64,000 nucleotides of DNA from Thermococcus gorgonarius. GTDB lineage: Archaea; Methanobacteriota_B; Thermococci; Thermococcales; Thermococcaceae. The notes under the pieces are model-generated. The model did not search any database. It had not been told where the DNA came from and saw nothing but the letters and a program-made list of their open reading frames with translations. The translations under genes were made by a program, and so were the position numbers. The first letter of the stretch is position 1. The number at the start of each line of letters is the position of its first letter. This document shows positions 1 through 9,169 of the stretch, one piece after another. The stretch covers positions 620,001-684,000 of the forward strand of contig NZ_CP014855.1 in assembly GCF_002214385.1 (NCBI RefSeq), in the 5' to 3' direction.

Positions 1-398
1 TCAGTGAGAGAAACGAAGTGGAGAAGCAGGCTATATTGGCTCTGAAACACCTTGGGGATGTTATAATCTACATCTTTGATCCAAGTGAGTACTGTGGCTT
101 CCCGATAGAAGAGCAGATGCACCTGTTTGAGGAGATTCATTCAGAGTTTGGCGAGTTTCCCTTTGTGGTGGTTCTCAACAAGACGGACATAGCGGAGGAA
201 GAAAAAATTCAGAGGGTAGAAGAGTTCATCAGGAAGAAGGGCCTCAGGCCCATCAGGATATCGGCTTTAACTGGATCTGGTCTGGATGAGCTAAAGAAAA
301 CAGTAGTCGAACTGGTCAGGCCAAAGGCTGAAGAGCTCGCCAGGAAGATAATGGAAAAGGAACTGGAAAAATTCCGGGATGGGAGCAATTTTGTCTGA
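1..398 (+). CDS. NOG1-type GTPase, C-terminal part (5' end outside window)
   Basis: This is the C-terminal part of an archaeal NOG1/OBG-like GTPase, a family tied to large-subunit ribosome assembly. The reading frame is open from the first bases (SERNEVEKQA) with no start in view, so the gene begins upstream of the window. Visible are the end of the G3/switch region, the G4 motif NKTD that reads guanine, and a G5-like ISALTGSGLDEL segment. A basic, helical tail follows. It converges on the MarC gene with only a few bases between the stops. The family call rests on the NEVEKQAILALKHL context, typical of archaeal NOG1; another OBG-type GTPase is possible but less likely. Confidence 0.8.
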   Translation, partial: SERNEVEKQAILALKHLGDVIIYIFDPSEYCGFPIEEQMHLFEEIHSEFGEFPFVVVLNKTDIAEEEKIQRVEEFIRKKGLRPIRISALTGSGLDELKKTVVELVRPKAEELARKIMEKELEKFRDGSNFV

Positions 399-403
399 GT
401 TCC

Positions 404-1057
404 TCAGAGGCCAAAGGCTCCTTTGACTCCGTTTATTATCATCTGGACGGCCATCGAGGTCAGTATCAGACCCATCATCCTGGTCATCACCTTGATGCCG
501 ACCCTTCCAAGCCTCTTTTGTATCCTGTTCGAGGAGCAGAGGATCAGCCAGACGGTTAGCCCTATCGCCACGATGCTCGCCAGCACCGTGAGCTTCTTGG
601 GAATCTGGCCGCTCTTGGCCATGTAGAGCATCACCGTTGTTATCGCGCCGGGGCCGGAGATGAGCGGTATCGCCAGCGGTATTATAGCGACCTCCTCCAG
701 CGTGACCACTTCCTCACTGAACTCCTCAGTTTCCTCCGTACTTATCTTGACCGTCGAGAGCTTTCCGGAGAGCATCTCCATGGCCATCTTGAAGAGCAGT
801 ATGCCGCCGGCTATGGCGAAAGCGTCAGTGCTTGAGCCGAAGAACTTGAATATCCACTCACCGATGAGAGCGAAGACGACGAGCGTTATCACTACGGCTA
901 TAGAGGTCTTCGTCGCTATCTCGCGCCTTTCACGCCAGCTGAGGTCGTGGGTGACGCTCAGGAAAACAGGCACGGCTCCAACCGGGTTCGTTATCGCGAA
1001 CAGGCCGCCGTAAAGGATAATGAAATACTTCAGGTACTCAATCACGAGGCCCACCAT
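404..1057 (-). CDS. MarC/SnatA-family membrane transporter
   Basis: A 217-residue, very hydrophobic protein with about six membrane segments, the usual size of the MarC family. Marker stretches are the NPVGAVPVFLSVT segment near the N-terminus and PLAIPLISGPGAIT in the middle. One member from a Thermococcus strain (SnatA) was shown to carry neutral amino acids, so amino-acid transport is the likely but unproven role here. The start ATG has no strong ribosome binding site. The gene stands alone, convergent with the NOG1 gene and about 28 bp downstream of the OsmC gene, with which it may be co-transcribed. Confidence 0.85.
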   Translation of the reverse strand: MVGLVIEYLKYFIILYGGLFAITNPVGAVPVFLSVTHDLSWRERREIATKTSIAVVITLVVFALIGEWIFKFFGSSTDAFAIAGGILLFKMAMEMLSGKLSTVKISTEETEEFSEEVVTLEEVAIIPLAIPLISGPGAITTVMLYMAKSGQIPKKLTVLASIVAIGLTVWLILCSSNRIQKRLGRVGIKVMTRMMGLILTSMAVQMIINGVKGAFGL

Positions 1058-1085
1058 ACCGGCCGGATAACAAAGAGTTAAAAAG

Positions 1086-1496
1086 CTAATCCTCTCTCAC
1101 TATCTCAAAGGAATAGGCCAGCTTTGCCCCACTGAGCTTTATGTGGGCGCTTGCGGAGCAGTACTTGTCCTGGCTCAGCTCTATGGCCCTTTTGGCCTTT
1201 TCCTCACTTACATTGCCGTGGATCTTGTAGTGCAGGTGAACCTTGCTGTAAATCCTCGGGTACTCCTCGCGCCTCTCACCGCTTATCTCGACCTCAAGGC
1301 CTTCTATAGGTTCGCGCATTTTTTTGAGTATCATTACCACATCGTAGGCTGTACAGCCGGCAACGCTCAGAAGCAGGAGCTTCATCGGACTTATGCCACC
1401 CTCTCCAAGTATTACGGAGCACTTGTCACCCTCGATGTGTCCTATGAACTGATAATCCTTAAACCATTCTACTTTTCCCTTAACTGGCTCTGACAT
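1086..1496 (-). CDS. OsmC-family peroxide/thiol reductase-like protein
   Basis: A 136-residue OsmC/Ohr-family protein. These small dimeric enzymes reduce hydroperoxides with two cysteines. Both are present: Cys48 in the AGCTAYD helix and Cys113 in KYCSASAH. The ATG at 1496 is preferred over upstream starts because GGTGA lies 5 nt before it. The gene is divergent from the radical SAM gene, whose start is only 35 bp away, so the two promoters must overlap. The substrate is unknown; a general organic peroxide role is inferred from the family. Confidence 0.85.
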   Translation of the reverse strand: MSEPVKGKVEWFKDYQFIGHIEGDKCSVILGEGGISPMKLLLLSVAGCTAYDVVMILKKMREPIEGLEVEISGERREEYPRIYSKVHLHYKIHGNVSEEKAKRAIELSQDKYCSASAHIKLSGAKLAYSFEIVRED

Positions 1497-1531
1497 TTTT
1501 GTCACCATCACCAGTTCAAAAAGGGATTTAA

Positions 1532-2398
1532 ATGGATTTTCCCAAACTACACTCGATGTACATAAGACCGTTTGACCCCTGGAAGTCGAAGCTCTGCACA
1601 TGTCCATTCAAATACACACTAAACGTCTACACAGGCTGCGACCACGCCTGCGTTTACTGTTATATAACCAGTTACATACCCAATGCATTTCGCGTGAGGA
1701 TTAAGGAAGGACTTCTTCAGAAGCTTGAGAGAGAACTGCGGAACTTCGATAGAAGGTTTATAATAGCCCTCTCGTATTCTTCCGATCCGTATCCAACCAT
1801 CGAGCGTGAGCTGGGAATAACTAGAAAGGTCCTGGATCTGTTCAGGCGTTATGGTGTGCGCTGTCTTCTTCTCACAAAGTCGAACATCTTCGAGCGCGAT
1901 ATCGATATACTGAGCGAGCTGAAGTGCGCAGTGGGGATAACGGTAACTACCATCGACGAAAAGAAGGCAAAACTTCTTGAGCTCAATGCACCTTCCCCGA
2001 AAGACAGGATTAAGGCTCTAAAAAAGGCAGAGAAAGCTGGGATTCCAGTCTACGCTCGCATTGACCCAATAATACCTTTTTACACGTGGGAGGACTTTGA
2101 TAAAACGCTTGAGGCCCTTTCCTTTGTGCGTCACATAACCGTCTCTACACTGAAGCTCCGTCCCGATTCAAAGAAGAGGATGTTCGCCAAGTTTCCCGAG
2201 TTGATGGAAAAGCTGTGGCCCCTTTACGAGGAGGGGGAGCGGGTAGGTGGTTACTACTATCTTCCGCAAAGGATAAGGTTTGAGATCCTGCAAAAAGCGG
2301 AAAAGGAAATTCTGAAGAGAGGCATCACCTTTGGATCGTGCAGGGAAGGATACCGCTCTTACCCGACGTGCGACGGCTCACATCTCGTTCCCGGATAA
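1532..2398 (+). CDS. Radical SAM protein, SplB-like
   Basis: A 288-residue radical SAM protein. The [4Fe-4S]/SAM motif CxxxCxxC is seen as Cys36, Cys40 and Cys43 in the segment TGCDHACVYCY. The downstream layout with the ALSYSSDPYPTIE strand and KLRPDSKKRMFAKFP resembles archaeal SplB-like proteins, a group named after spore photoproduct lyase. There is no spore context here and the substrate is unknown. The first ATG is kept because AGGGAT lies just upstream, but Met9 (1556, MYIRPFDPW) is a credible alternative start. The 3' end overlaps the convergent amidotransferase-like gene by 21 bp. Confidence 0.8.
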   Translation: MDFPKLHSMYIRPFDPWKSKLCTCPFKYTLNVYTGCDHACVYCYITSYIPNAFRVRIKEGLLQKLERELRNFDRRFIIALSYSSDPYPTIERELGITRKVLDLFRRYGVRCLLLTKSNIFERDIDILSELKCAVGITVTTIDEKKAKLLELNAPSPKDRIKALKKAEKAGIPVYARIDPIIPFYTWEDFDKTLEALSFVRHITVSTLKLRPDSKKRMFAKFPELMEKLWPLYEEGERVGGYYYLPQRIRFEILQKAEKEILKRGITFGSCREGYRSYPTCDGSHLVPG

Positions 2399-3157
2399 GA
2401 GCTCTTCCTGCATTTCTGTGTTTTCTCTCTCAATCCTGCGGTACTGGCTTTCTCTGGCGGCGTTAATTAGAGCTTTGTAGAGCCCGATCATCTCTGGAAG
2501 ATACTCGGGCCTCCACTGAACGCCAACGTAAAATCCCTCTTCCCTTTCAATGGCCTCTGTTATACCGTCTATCGAAAACGCTATGGGCTTGAACCCTTCC
2601 CCGACCTTCTTAACTGCCTGGTGATGGAAACTGTTGACATGGATAAAGGTCTCGTTAGTGCTTGAGACCTCCAGGTAATCCTTTATTGCTTCATAAACCT
2701 TTGAGGCGGTTTTAAGCCTGATTCCGTGAAGGCGCTGGTGTGGATTGGTCTGCCTTATGTCCCAATCGTGTTTTATCGCTTTCGGGATCTCTGAAGCTAT
2801 ATCCTGATAGAGGGTCCCGTCCATGGCCACGTTCATTATGTGCATTCCTCTACTTATACCAAGAACGGGGACGTCCCGCTTAAGGGCCAGCTTGAACAGT
2901 TCTATCTCAAATTTGTCCCTGTCGTAATCAACGCTCCTGATGTAAGGTGATGGGTCAGCTCCGTAGAAGTAGGGATGAACATCGGGTCCATCGGTCAGCA
3001 CTATAGCATCGGCGATGTCCACTATGTCCTCTGGATCACCGTCGGGCAGAAAAACTCCAGGTATTCCTCCGGCATTCTTTATAACATTGAACTGCTGTTT
3101 GATGGAAATCCAGCTCGACTCTTCAGTTCCCACAATTATAGCTATGAATGGCTTCAT
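2378..3157 (-). CDS. Class I glutamine amidotransferase-like protein (C26 type) lacking catalytic Cys and His
   Basis: A 259-residue protein with the fold signature of peptidase C26/PuuD-like gamma-glutamyl hydrolases: LTDGPDVHPYFYG near residue 60, PVLGISRGMHIMNVAMDGTLYQD around residue 100, NSFHHQAVK near 175 and YVGVQWRPEYLP near 214. In active members the nucleophile elbow reads GICRGMQ and the last motif GVQWHPE. Here the nucleophile position is Ser102 (codon AGT) and the His is Arg216 (AGG), while Glu218 is kept. The Cys-His-Glu triad is therefore broken although the reading frame is intact. A binding or regulatory pseudoenzyme is inferred. The ATG at 3157 follows GGGGTG by a few bases. 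It is monocistronic. Confidence 0.8.
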   Translation of the reverse strand: MKPFIAIIVGTEESSWISIKQQFNVIKNAGGIPGVFLPDGDPEDIVDIADAIVLTDGPDVHPYFYGADPSPYIRSVDYDRDKFEIELFKLALKRDVPVLGISRGMHIMNVAMDGTLYQDIASEIPKAIKHDWDIRQTNPHQRLHGIRLKTASKVYEAIKDYLEVSSTNETFIHVNSFHHQAVKKVGEGFKPIAFSIDGITEAIEREEGFYVGVQWRPEYLPEMIGLYKALINAARESQYRRIERENTEMQEELLSGNEM

Positions 3158-3237
3158 AGGCACCCCTGATAAACTGAGGCAACCTCTATAAAAACATGTT
3201 GATTAAGAGAATAGAAAGAAAAATATTTGAGGCTTTC

Positions 3238-4497
3238 TCAAAGTTTTTTGAGTTCCTCCTCAACGGTCTCCGCCAGCCTCTTAACTCCTTCTCTAATCTT
3301 ATCCTCGGGAACGTATGTGAAATTAAGCCTCATGGTATTCTTGACGTCACGGTGGACGAAGAAAGCTTCACCAGGGACGTAAGCGACTCCCTTTGAAACT
3401 GCTTTTTCCAGCATGAGCTTCGTGTCAATACCCTCTGGAAGGGTTACCCAGACGAACATTCCTCCCTCGGGCTTTGTCCACCTAATGCCATCTGGCATGT
3501 ACTCCTCCAGTGCCTCAAGCATGGCGTCTCTGCGCGGTTTGTAGAACTCTATGATCTTTGGAATATGTTCATCTAAGTGACCCTCTTCCACATACTTCCA
3601 GGCTATTGTCTGGCCAAATGTGTTTGTACAGAGGTCGATGCTCTGCTTGGCTATCTCCATCTTCCTTATGAGATGTGGGTGAGCGGCCACCCATCCAACC
3701 CTGAATCCCGGGGCAAGAATTTTGGAGAACGTTCCGAGGTAGATAACCCTGCCCTCGTGATCGAAGTGTTTGATCGGCGGAACTGGTTTACCGGAATAGC
3801 GTAACTCGCTGTACGGGCCATCCTCAACGATCAGGAAGTCGTATTCACTAGCCAGTTCGATGAGCCTCTTTCTTCTCTCGACGCTCATGGTCACGCCCAT
3901 AGGATTCTGGAAAGTTGAAACCGTGTAGACTATTTTCACTCTCTTTCCTTGCCTTCTGAGCTCCTCAAGCTTTTCTTCAAGGATGTCAACGCGCATTCCG
4001 TCGTCGTCCATTGGAATCGAAATGAACTGGGGATCATAGTACTTGAATGCCTGTATCGCGGCTAGATAAGTTGGGGCCTCCACCACTATAATGTCCCCTG
4101 GATCTATGAAGACCCTGCCTATGAGATCGAGGGCCTGCTGTGAACCGGCGACGGTCATGATCTCAACTTTGCTTATAGGTATTCCGTAGCGCTTTTCCAT
4201 CCACCTTGCCAACGCAAGCCTGAGAGGTGTGAAGCCCTTGGTGGTTCCGTACTGAAGTGCTTTGTCAGCATGTTTTTCAAGAATTTCGACTGCTATCTTT
4301 TTTATAGTCTCAACAGGAAACGTCTCCGGTGCGGGCAATCCTCCGGCCAAACTTATAACGTCGCTCGTCTCAACGAGTTTTAAGAGTTCTCTAACCTCGG
4401 AAGCTTTTATTTCCATGGCTTTCTTCGAGAAAAATGACTCAAAGTTAATGGGCTGAGCGCTAAGTTTTTTCTCAAGTTTTTGGAGTTTTTCTTTCAT
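3238..4497 (-). CDS. PLP-dependent aminotransferase, class I (KAT/2-aminoadipate type)
   Basis: A 419-residue fold-type I aminotransferase closely resembling the Pyrococcus kynurenine/2-aminoadipate aminotransferase-like enzymes. PLP-binding features are seen: the GSQQALDLIGRVF cap, FQNPMGVTMS, VEDGPYSELRYSG, and the Schiff-base Lys259 in GTFSKILAPGFRVGW. It moves an amino group between an amino acid and a 2-oxo acid in the cytosol; aromatic or aminoadipate substrates are likely. The ATG at 4497 has GGTGA 5 nt upstream and is preferred to the ATG 30 bases earlier. A TATA-like box (minus strand, about 4568-4577) suits its promoter. Confidence 0.88.
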   Translation of the reverse strand: MKEKLQKLEKKLSAQPINFESFFSKKAMEIKASEVRELLKLVETSDVISLAGGLPAPETFPVETIKKIAVEILEKHADKALQYGTTKGFTPLRLALARWMEKRYGIPISKVEIMTVAGSQQALDLIGRVFIDPGDIIVVEAPTYLAAIQAFKYYDPQFISIPMDDDGMRVDILEEKLEELRRQGKRVKIVYTVSTFQNPMGVTMSVERRKRLIELASEYDFLIVEDGPYSELRYSGKPVPPIKHFDHEGRVIYLGTFSKILAPGFRVGWVAAHPHLIRKMEIAKQSIDLCTNTFGQTIAWKYVEEGHLDEHIPKIIEFYKPRRDAMLEALEEYMPDGIRWTKPEGGMFVWVTLPEGIDTKLMLEKAVSKGVAYVPGEAFFVHRDVKNTMRLNFTYVPEDKIREGVKRLAETVEEELKKL

Positions 4498-4850
4498 TTC
4501 CATCACCTGATGATCTTCTATGTCCATCCGTACTAATCTGTACAGGAGGATTTGGATGGTATAGGTTATAAAGTTTTCCTTAAAACCGCGCCCGAACTTT
4601 TCTATTTGTAAAGAAAAAGTTCGTAAAATCTCTATGTCTCTTAATGAGCTTTTTGGTGTTTTAGTGAACTTTGAGGGACTTTAATGTCGGTATTTTTAGA
4701 GAGATGGAACCATCTAAACAAATGCTCATGTCTCCTCATAGCTCCTGGATTTGGTTAACAGATGGGCTTAACTGAACATTTTGTGTAAATGCTTCATTTT
4801 TCGAAGGTCTTATATCCTTCGGGCCGAAAATCCTTCGAGGTGATTCTGGT
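4498..4850. other. Intergenic region between aminotransferase and FOR genes
   Basis: About 350 bp without a convincing gene. It holds the aminotransferase promoter on the minus strand and the FOR promoter on the plus strand. In the middle lies an AT-rich 8-bp inverted repeat, GAACTTTT (4594-4601) and AAAAGTTC (4615-4622), with a 13-nt loop. It may be a regulator site or chance. I see no RNA gene here. Confidence 0.6.
4809..4843 (+). promoter_or_regulatory. Promoter and ribosome binding site of the FOR gene
   Basis: The TATA box CTTATATCC (4809-4817) lies about 25-30 bases before the expected transcript start. GAGGTGAT (4838-4845 region) sits about 6 nt before the ATG at 4851. The perfect little palindrome TTCGGGCCGAA overlaps the stretch between them and may be an operator. 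Confidence 0.6.
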
Positions 4851-6722
4851 ATGGCAATGAAAGGGTGGTGGGGAAGAATCCTCAGAGTTGACCTGACCAA
4901 CAATAAGGTATGGGTACAGGAGTACCCCGAAGAGGTCGCCAAAAAGTTCATAGGCGGCAGGGGTCTTGCCGCTTGGATTCTCTGGAACGAGGCCAAGAAC
5001 GTTGACCCGCTCGGACCCGACAACAAGCTCGTTTTCGCTTCCGGCCCGTTCAACGGTCTTCCTACCCCAAGCGGCGGGAAGATGGTTGTCGCTGCCAAGA
5101 GCCCGCTCACCGGTGGCTACGGTGATGGTAACCTTGGAACCATGGCCACCGTCCACCTAAGAAAGGCCGGCTATGACGCTATAGTCGTCGAAGGCCAGGC
5201 CAAGAAACCTGTCTACCTCTATATTGAGGACGATAACGTTAGCATACTAAGTGCCGAGGGACTCTGGGGCAAGGGTACCTTCGAGACCGAGAGGGAGCTC
5301 AAAAAGATACACGGCAAGAACGTTGGAGTTCTCAGCATCGGCCCGGCCGGTGAGAACCTCGTTCGCTACGCAGTCGTGATGTCTCAGGAGGGTAGAGCTG
5401 CCGGAAGGCCCGGTATGGGTGCCGTCATGGGGAGCAAAAAGCTCAAGGCCGTCGTCATAAAGGGCACCAAAGAGATACCGGTTGCCGACAGGGAGAAGCT
5501 CAGGGAGCTCTCCCAGGAGGCTTACAACGCTATCCTTAACTCACCTGCCTATCCGTTCTGGAAGAGGCAGGGAACGATGGCAGCTGTTGAGTGGACCAAC
5601 GAGAACTCCGCCCTGCCGACAAGGAACTTCCAGGACGGTTCCTTCGAGTTCGCCCGCTCTATAGACGGCTACACCATGGAGGGTATGAAGGTCAAGCAGC
5701 GCGGCTGCCCCTACTGTAACATGCCATGTGGAAACGTCGTCCTGGACGCTGAAGGCCAGGAGAGCGAGCTTGACTACGAGAACGTTGCCCTTCTCGGTTC
5801 AAACCTTGGAATCGGAAAGCTCAACGAGGTTTCAGTCCTCAACAGGATTGCCGATGACATGGGTATGGACACCATTAGCCTCGGTGGGGCAATAGCATTC
5901 ATAATGGAAGCCAAGGAGAAGGGTCTGATTAAGGACGATGCTGCTCCGGAGTTCGGCGACTTCAAGAAGGCCAAACAGCTCGCCCTTGACATCGCTTACA
6001 GGCGTGGTGAGCTCGGAAACTTCGCGGCTGAAGGTGTCATGAGGATGGCCCAGAAGCTCGGTGACGACAGCTTCGCCATGCACGTCAAGGGACTTGAGGT
6101 CAGCGGATATAACTGTTACATCTACCCGGCAATGGCCCTCGCCTACGGTACTAGCTCGATCGGTGCCCACCACAAGGAGGCGTGGGTCATCGCCTGGGAG
6201 ATCGGTACAGCCCCGATAGAGGGCGAGCACGCCAAGAAGGTCGAGTACAAGATAACCTACGACCCGGAGAAGGCTGCCAAGGTCATAGAGCTCCAGCGCC
6301 TCAGGGGCGGCCTCTTCGAGATGCTCACCGCGTGTAGGCTCCCGTGGGTCGAGATCGGTCTCAGCCTAGACTACTATCCGAAGCTCCTCGAGGCCATTAC
6401 TGGTGTCAAGTACACGTGGGACGACCTCTACACTGCCGCCGACAGAGTTTACGCCCTCATAAGGGCTTACTGGGTCAGGGAGTTCGGCGGAAAGTGGGAC
6501 AGGCACATGGACTACCCGCCGAAGAGGTGGTTCACCGAGGGCCTCAAGAGCGGACCGTACAAGGGCCAGCACCTCGACAGGGAGAAGTACGACGGTCTGC
6601 TCAGCGAGTACTACCGTATGAGAGGCTGGGACGAGCGCGGAATCCCGAAGAAGGAGACCCTCAAGAAGCTCGGCCTTGACTTCGTGGTTCCTGAGCTGGA
6701 GCAGGTCACGAAGCTCGAGTGA
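4851..6722 (+). CDS. for: Formaldehyde ferredoxin oxidoreductase (tungsten enzyme)
   Basis: A 623-residue tungstopterin enzyme that matches what I recall of Pyrococcus furiosus FOR almost throughout ([17 protein letters not shown] at the N-terminus, then [21 protein letters not shown]). It oxidises short aldehydes to acids and passes electrons to ferredoxin. The [4Fe-4S] site is seen as [11 protein letters not shown] near residue 288 with the fourth Cys in TACRLPW near residue 493. The pterin-binding [20 protein letters not shown] loop is near residue 190. It has its own promoter and is followed 58 bp later by a MoaD-like gene that could serve its cofactor. FOR is favoured over AOR or GAPOR by this close similarity. 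Confidence 0.93.
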   Translation: MAMKGWWGRILRVDLTNNKVWVQEYPEEVAKKFIGGRGLAAWILWNEAKNVDPLGPDNKLVFASGPFNGLPTPSGGKMVVAAKSPLTGGYGDGNLGTMATVHLRKAGYDAIVVEGQAKKPVYLYIEDDNVSILSAEGLWGKGTFETERELKKIHGKNVGVLSIGPAGENLVRYAVVMSQEGRAAGRPGMGAVMGSKKLKAVVIKGTKEIPVADREKLRELSQEAYNAILNSPAYPFWKRQGTMAAVEWTNENSALPTRNFQDGSFEFARSIDGYTMEGMKVKQRGCPYCNMPCGNVVLDAEGQESELDYENVALLGSNLGIGKLNEVSVLNRIADDMGMDTISLGGAIAFIMEAKEKGLIKDDAAPEFGDFKKAKQLALDIAYRRGELGNFAAEGVMRMAQKLGDDSFAMHVKGLEVSGYNCYIYPAMALAYGTSSIGAHHKEAWVIAWEIGTAPIEGEHAKKVEYKITYDPEKAAKVIELQRLRGGLFEMLTACRLPWVEIGLSLDYYPKLLEAITGVKYTWDDLYTAADRVYALIRAYWVREFGGKWDRHMDYPPKRWFTEGLKSGPYKGQHLDREKYDGLLSEYYRMRGWDERGIPKKETLKKLGLDFVVPELEQVTKLE

Positions 6723-6780
6723 TTTTCCCTTCTTTTCAAAATTTTTATCCACGCGTGAGAAACCCTTTATGGTGGTGTGA

Positions 6781-7011
6781 ATGGTCAGGGTAAAGCTCAT
6801 GGGGGCTTTTGCTCATCTCGCGGGAGCGAGGGAGCTTCATGTTAAGCTTGAGGGCAAGAAGACCGTTGATGAGCTCCTCCGTGAGCTCATACCTCGATAC
6901 GACGAGTTCCATGATAAGATTATTATGATAAACGGCCACCCTGCAAGGGGCGACGCTGAAGTCGAAGACACCGATGAGATCAAGGTAATGCCCGTTTTGA
7001 GTGGAGGTTAG
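6781..7011 (+). CDS. MoaD/ThiS-family sulfur carrier protein
   Basis: A 76-residue ubiquitin-fold sulfur carrier ending in the diagnostic Gly-Gly (VLSGG). MoaD-type proteins carry sulfur as a C-terminal thiocarboxylate for molybdopterin, here probably tungstopterin, synthesis. The ATG has GGTGGTGTGA directly upstream, and a TATA-like ATTTTTATCC lies before that, so it may have its own transcript as well as read-through from the FOR gene. The position next to a tungsten enzyme supports a cofactor role. ThiS or a Urm1-like tRNA thiolation/SAMP role cannot be excluded from sequence alone. Confidence 0.8.
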   Translation: MVRVKLMGAFAHLAGARELHVKLEGKKTVDELLRELIPRYDEFHDKIIMINGHPARGDAEVEDTDEIKVMPVLSGG

Positions 7012-7094
7012 AACTTTCAAACTTCTTTTTACGAATTTCGTTCTTGATCTATGAAAAGTTTAACGGAAAACTAATTTTTTCATTAAAAAACCAA

Positions 7095-7108
7095 AAGCTT
7101 TATATTCT
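7095..7108 (+). promoter_or_regulatory. TATA box of the subtilisin gene
   Basis: AGCTTTATATTCTT lies about 50 bases before the ATG at 7151, in an AT-rich intergenic stretch. GGAGGGAG provides a strong ribosome binding site just before the start. Confidence 0.55.
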
Positions 7109-7150
7109 TATAATATCTAAACTACAGCCAGAAATATTGGAGGGAGTACT

Positions 7151-8605
7151 ATGAGAAAAGCCCTATTTACAGTTGCTTTGCTTGTGGTCTTGCTTGTGAG
7201 CACGGCAGCAGCTTCTACTGCCAGTGCAGCCAATGGAAATTCGCCAGAGCGCATTTTTGTAGAGGTTGACGGCCCCATAACCTCCGGAGTCCTTGACCAA
7301 TTAAAAGCCAATGGACTGAATGTTCTCTATGTCTTTGACGAGATAGGCTTTGTTGCGGGAATTGCAAATGACAAAGACCTTAAGAGAATCTCAAGGCTTA
7401 AGTTCGTGAAGAATGTAGGTGAGGACGTGCAAGTTTTTGCCACAAGCGAGACACTTCCAAGTGCAAGTCCATATGGGTTTGGAAGATACACCTGGAACCT
7501 CGACATGATAAACGTCCCCACAGTGCACGAAGAAATGGGATACACTGGCAAGGGAGTTTACGTGGCAGTTCTTGATACAGGGTTAGTTCCCAACTGGCGG
7601 GATTACTTTGAAGAGGATAGGATAGCCACCGAGTTTGGGAGGGCTTTTCTGGCGGTGTCGCTCAACGCCCACTACAACCCCAACGCATGGGAGGCTGACA
7701 CCCACGGGCACGGGACCCACGTCACGAGCACCATAATAGGCTTCTGGGTCTATGACTTTTATAGAGTAAGCGGAGTTGCTCCCGATGTAAAGATAATCCC
7801 CGTTAAAGTTCTCCACAACACAGGTTCTGGATGGACCACTGACATAGCGGCAGGAATACTCTATATCGCTGACCTTTACAAGAAAGAGAAGGAGAGTGGA
7901 GGAAAGGTTCTCCCACCGGAGGACGAGATCAATCCGATAGTCATAAGCATGAGCCTCGGTGGACCCGTGTTGAGCCAGATAGAGAAAGCTGCAATTGACT
8001 ACGCGATAGACCAGGGTGTTTTCATCGTCGCCGCTGCTGGAAACGATGGCGAGCTTGGAATGGACTATCCGGGCGCCTACGAGCCAGTCATATCGGTGGG
8101 AGCGGCCGGATGGGTTGGCGAATGGATATTTAACAATACGGTCAGTGGTGCATGGTGGATACGCTCTGATGTTCCCGAAGACCTCTATAAGCAGGTCTAC
8201 GTAACGGACTTCAGCGGAAGGGAGAAAGAGGGGCAGGACCTTGATGTTCTTGCCCCTGGAAGCTGGGTAGTCGGACCATACCCAGCATACGGTGCCGCCC
8301 ATCCGCCCTACTGGGCACAGGGAGTCCCTGGCCAGTACTACTTCCTCGGTGGCACAAGTATGGCTACACCACACGTGAGCGGAATAGTGGCTTTAATGCT
8401 CCAGAAGGACATGGAGGATGGAAAAATTGACCTCACTCAGGCAGAGGTTGAAAACATTCTCGAGAACACTGCAATGCCGATAACCTGGTACAGTGCCTGG
8501 GTCATTAACCCATCTACTGGGCAGCCAGAGGAAGTAACGTGGGGGCCTGATGCAGTAGGTTCGGGACTTGTACAGGCCGACGCCGCTGTGGGAGCGGTCG
8601 GCTGA
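7151..8605 (+). CDS. Secreted subtilisin-like serine protease (S8 family)
   Basis: A 484-residue exported protease. Residues 1-26 form a signal peptide ending in ASTASA. A propeptide follows to about residue 100 (ERIFVEVDGPITSGVLDQL...), acting as folding helper and inhibitor in this family. The catalytic triad is complete: Asp142 in AVLDTG, His187 in DTHGHGTHV, Ser403 in GGTSMATPHVSG; the oxyanion Asn is Asn298 in AAAGND. There is no large C-terminal extension, so it is nearer in size to Tk-subtilisin-type enzymes than to the longer archaeal subtilases. It acts outside the cell to degrade protein. It is monocistronic, with a T-rich stretch after the stop. Confidence 0.92.
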   Translation: MRKALFTVALLVVLLVSTAAASTASAANGNSPERIFVEVDGPITSGVLDQLKANGLNVLYVFDEIGFVAGIANDKDLKRISRLKFVKNVGEDVQVFATSETLPSASPYGFGRYTWNLDMINVPTVHEEMGYTGKGVYVAVLDTGLVPNWRDYFEEDRIATEFGRAFLAVSLNAHYNPNAWEADTHGHGTHVTSTIIGFWVYDFYRVSGVAPDVKIIPVKVLHNTGSGWTTDIAAGILYIADLYKKEKESGGKVLPPEDEINPIVISMSLGGPVLSQIEKAAIDYAIDQGVFIVAAAGNDGELGMDYPGAYEPVISVGAAGWVGEWIFNNTVSGAWWIRSDVPEDLYKQVYVTDFSGREKEGQDLDVLAPGSWVVGPYPAYGAAHPPYWAQGVPGQYYFLGGTSMATPHVSGIVALMLQKDMEDGKIDLTQAEVENILENTAMPITWYSAWVINPSTGQPEEVTWGPDAVGSGLVQADAAVGAVG

Positions 8606-8705
8606 TTTTCCCCTTCTTCTTTTCTAAATTGATATGGTTAGCTCTCATCTATAGCCGATTCAGAATAGAGAGAACTTTTTTGCGTTAATAGTGGCAAAAG
8701 GAGTT

Positions 8706-8792
8706 TGGCGCCGGGGCAGGGATTTGAACCCTGGCGGGCTAACGCCCACGGACTCTCCAGGCCCGCGCCTTCCCAGGCTAGGCTACCCCGGC
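8706..8792 (-). tRNA. tRNA-Ser (anticodon GGA)
   Basis: Read on the minus strand: acceptor GCCGGGG with 3' partner CCCCGGC, D arm with GCC/GGC, anticodon stem CGGGC/GTCCG, loop CTGGAGA giving anticodon GGA. A long variable arm TGGGC-GTTA-GCCCG marks a class II tRNA. The T arm is CAGGG-TTCAAAT-CCCTG, followed by discriminator G73 and an encoded CCA. It sits 17 bp after the S10 gene on the same strand, so it is probably transcribed with EF-1alpha and S10, an order also reported in Pyrococcus. Confidence 0.96.
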
Positions 8793-8808
8793 GCATAAAT
8801 GAGAGGGA

Positions 8809-9117
8809 TCAGGAGATGAGCTCAATCTCGATGGTAACATCCTCGGGAACGCGGATACGCATAATCTGGCGCATGGCCCTTTCGTCGGCCTCGATGTCAA
8901 CGAGCCTCTTGTGAACGCGGAGCTCGAACCTGTCAAAGGTTGCTGTGCCCTCTCCGTCAGGGCTCTTCCTTGTGGTGATCCTGATCCTCTTGGTCGGGAG
9001 CGGTATCGGTCCGCTCATCCTGACACCGGTTCTCTCGGCGATCTGCTTGATCTGGTCGGTGACCTCGTTGAGGGCCTTAATGTTAGTGCTTGCAAGTTTA
9101 ATCCTCGCCTTCTGCAT
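8809..9117 (-). CDS. rpsJ: 30S ribosomal protein S10 (uS10)
   Basis: A 102-residue protein of the size and sequence of archaeal uS10 ([19 protein letters not shown], then [13 protein letters not shown] and a C-terminal [12 protein letters not shown]). It sits in the head of the small subunit. The ribosome binding site AGGAGGGA lies 7 nt before the ATG. It follows the EF-1alpha gene by 52 bp and precedes tRNA-Ser, forming the tuf-rpsJ-tRNA transcription unit. Confidence 0.96.
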   Translation of the reverse strand: MQKARIKLASTNIKALNEVTDQIKQIAERTGVRMSGPIPLPTKRIRITTRKSPDGEGTATFDRFELRVHKRLVDIEADERAMRQIMRIRVPEDVTIEIELIS

Positions 9118-9169
9118 TTCAGTCCCTCCTAAAAGTTCAGGGAAGTAAATGAAAGGTCAGAGAAGGCCT

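Noticed and set aside
7583-8374. 263-codon frame antisense to the subtilisin gene
   Set aside because: The opposite strand has a full catalytic triad and signal peptide; this frame has no recognisable domain.
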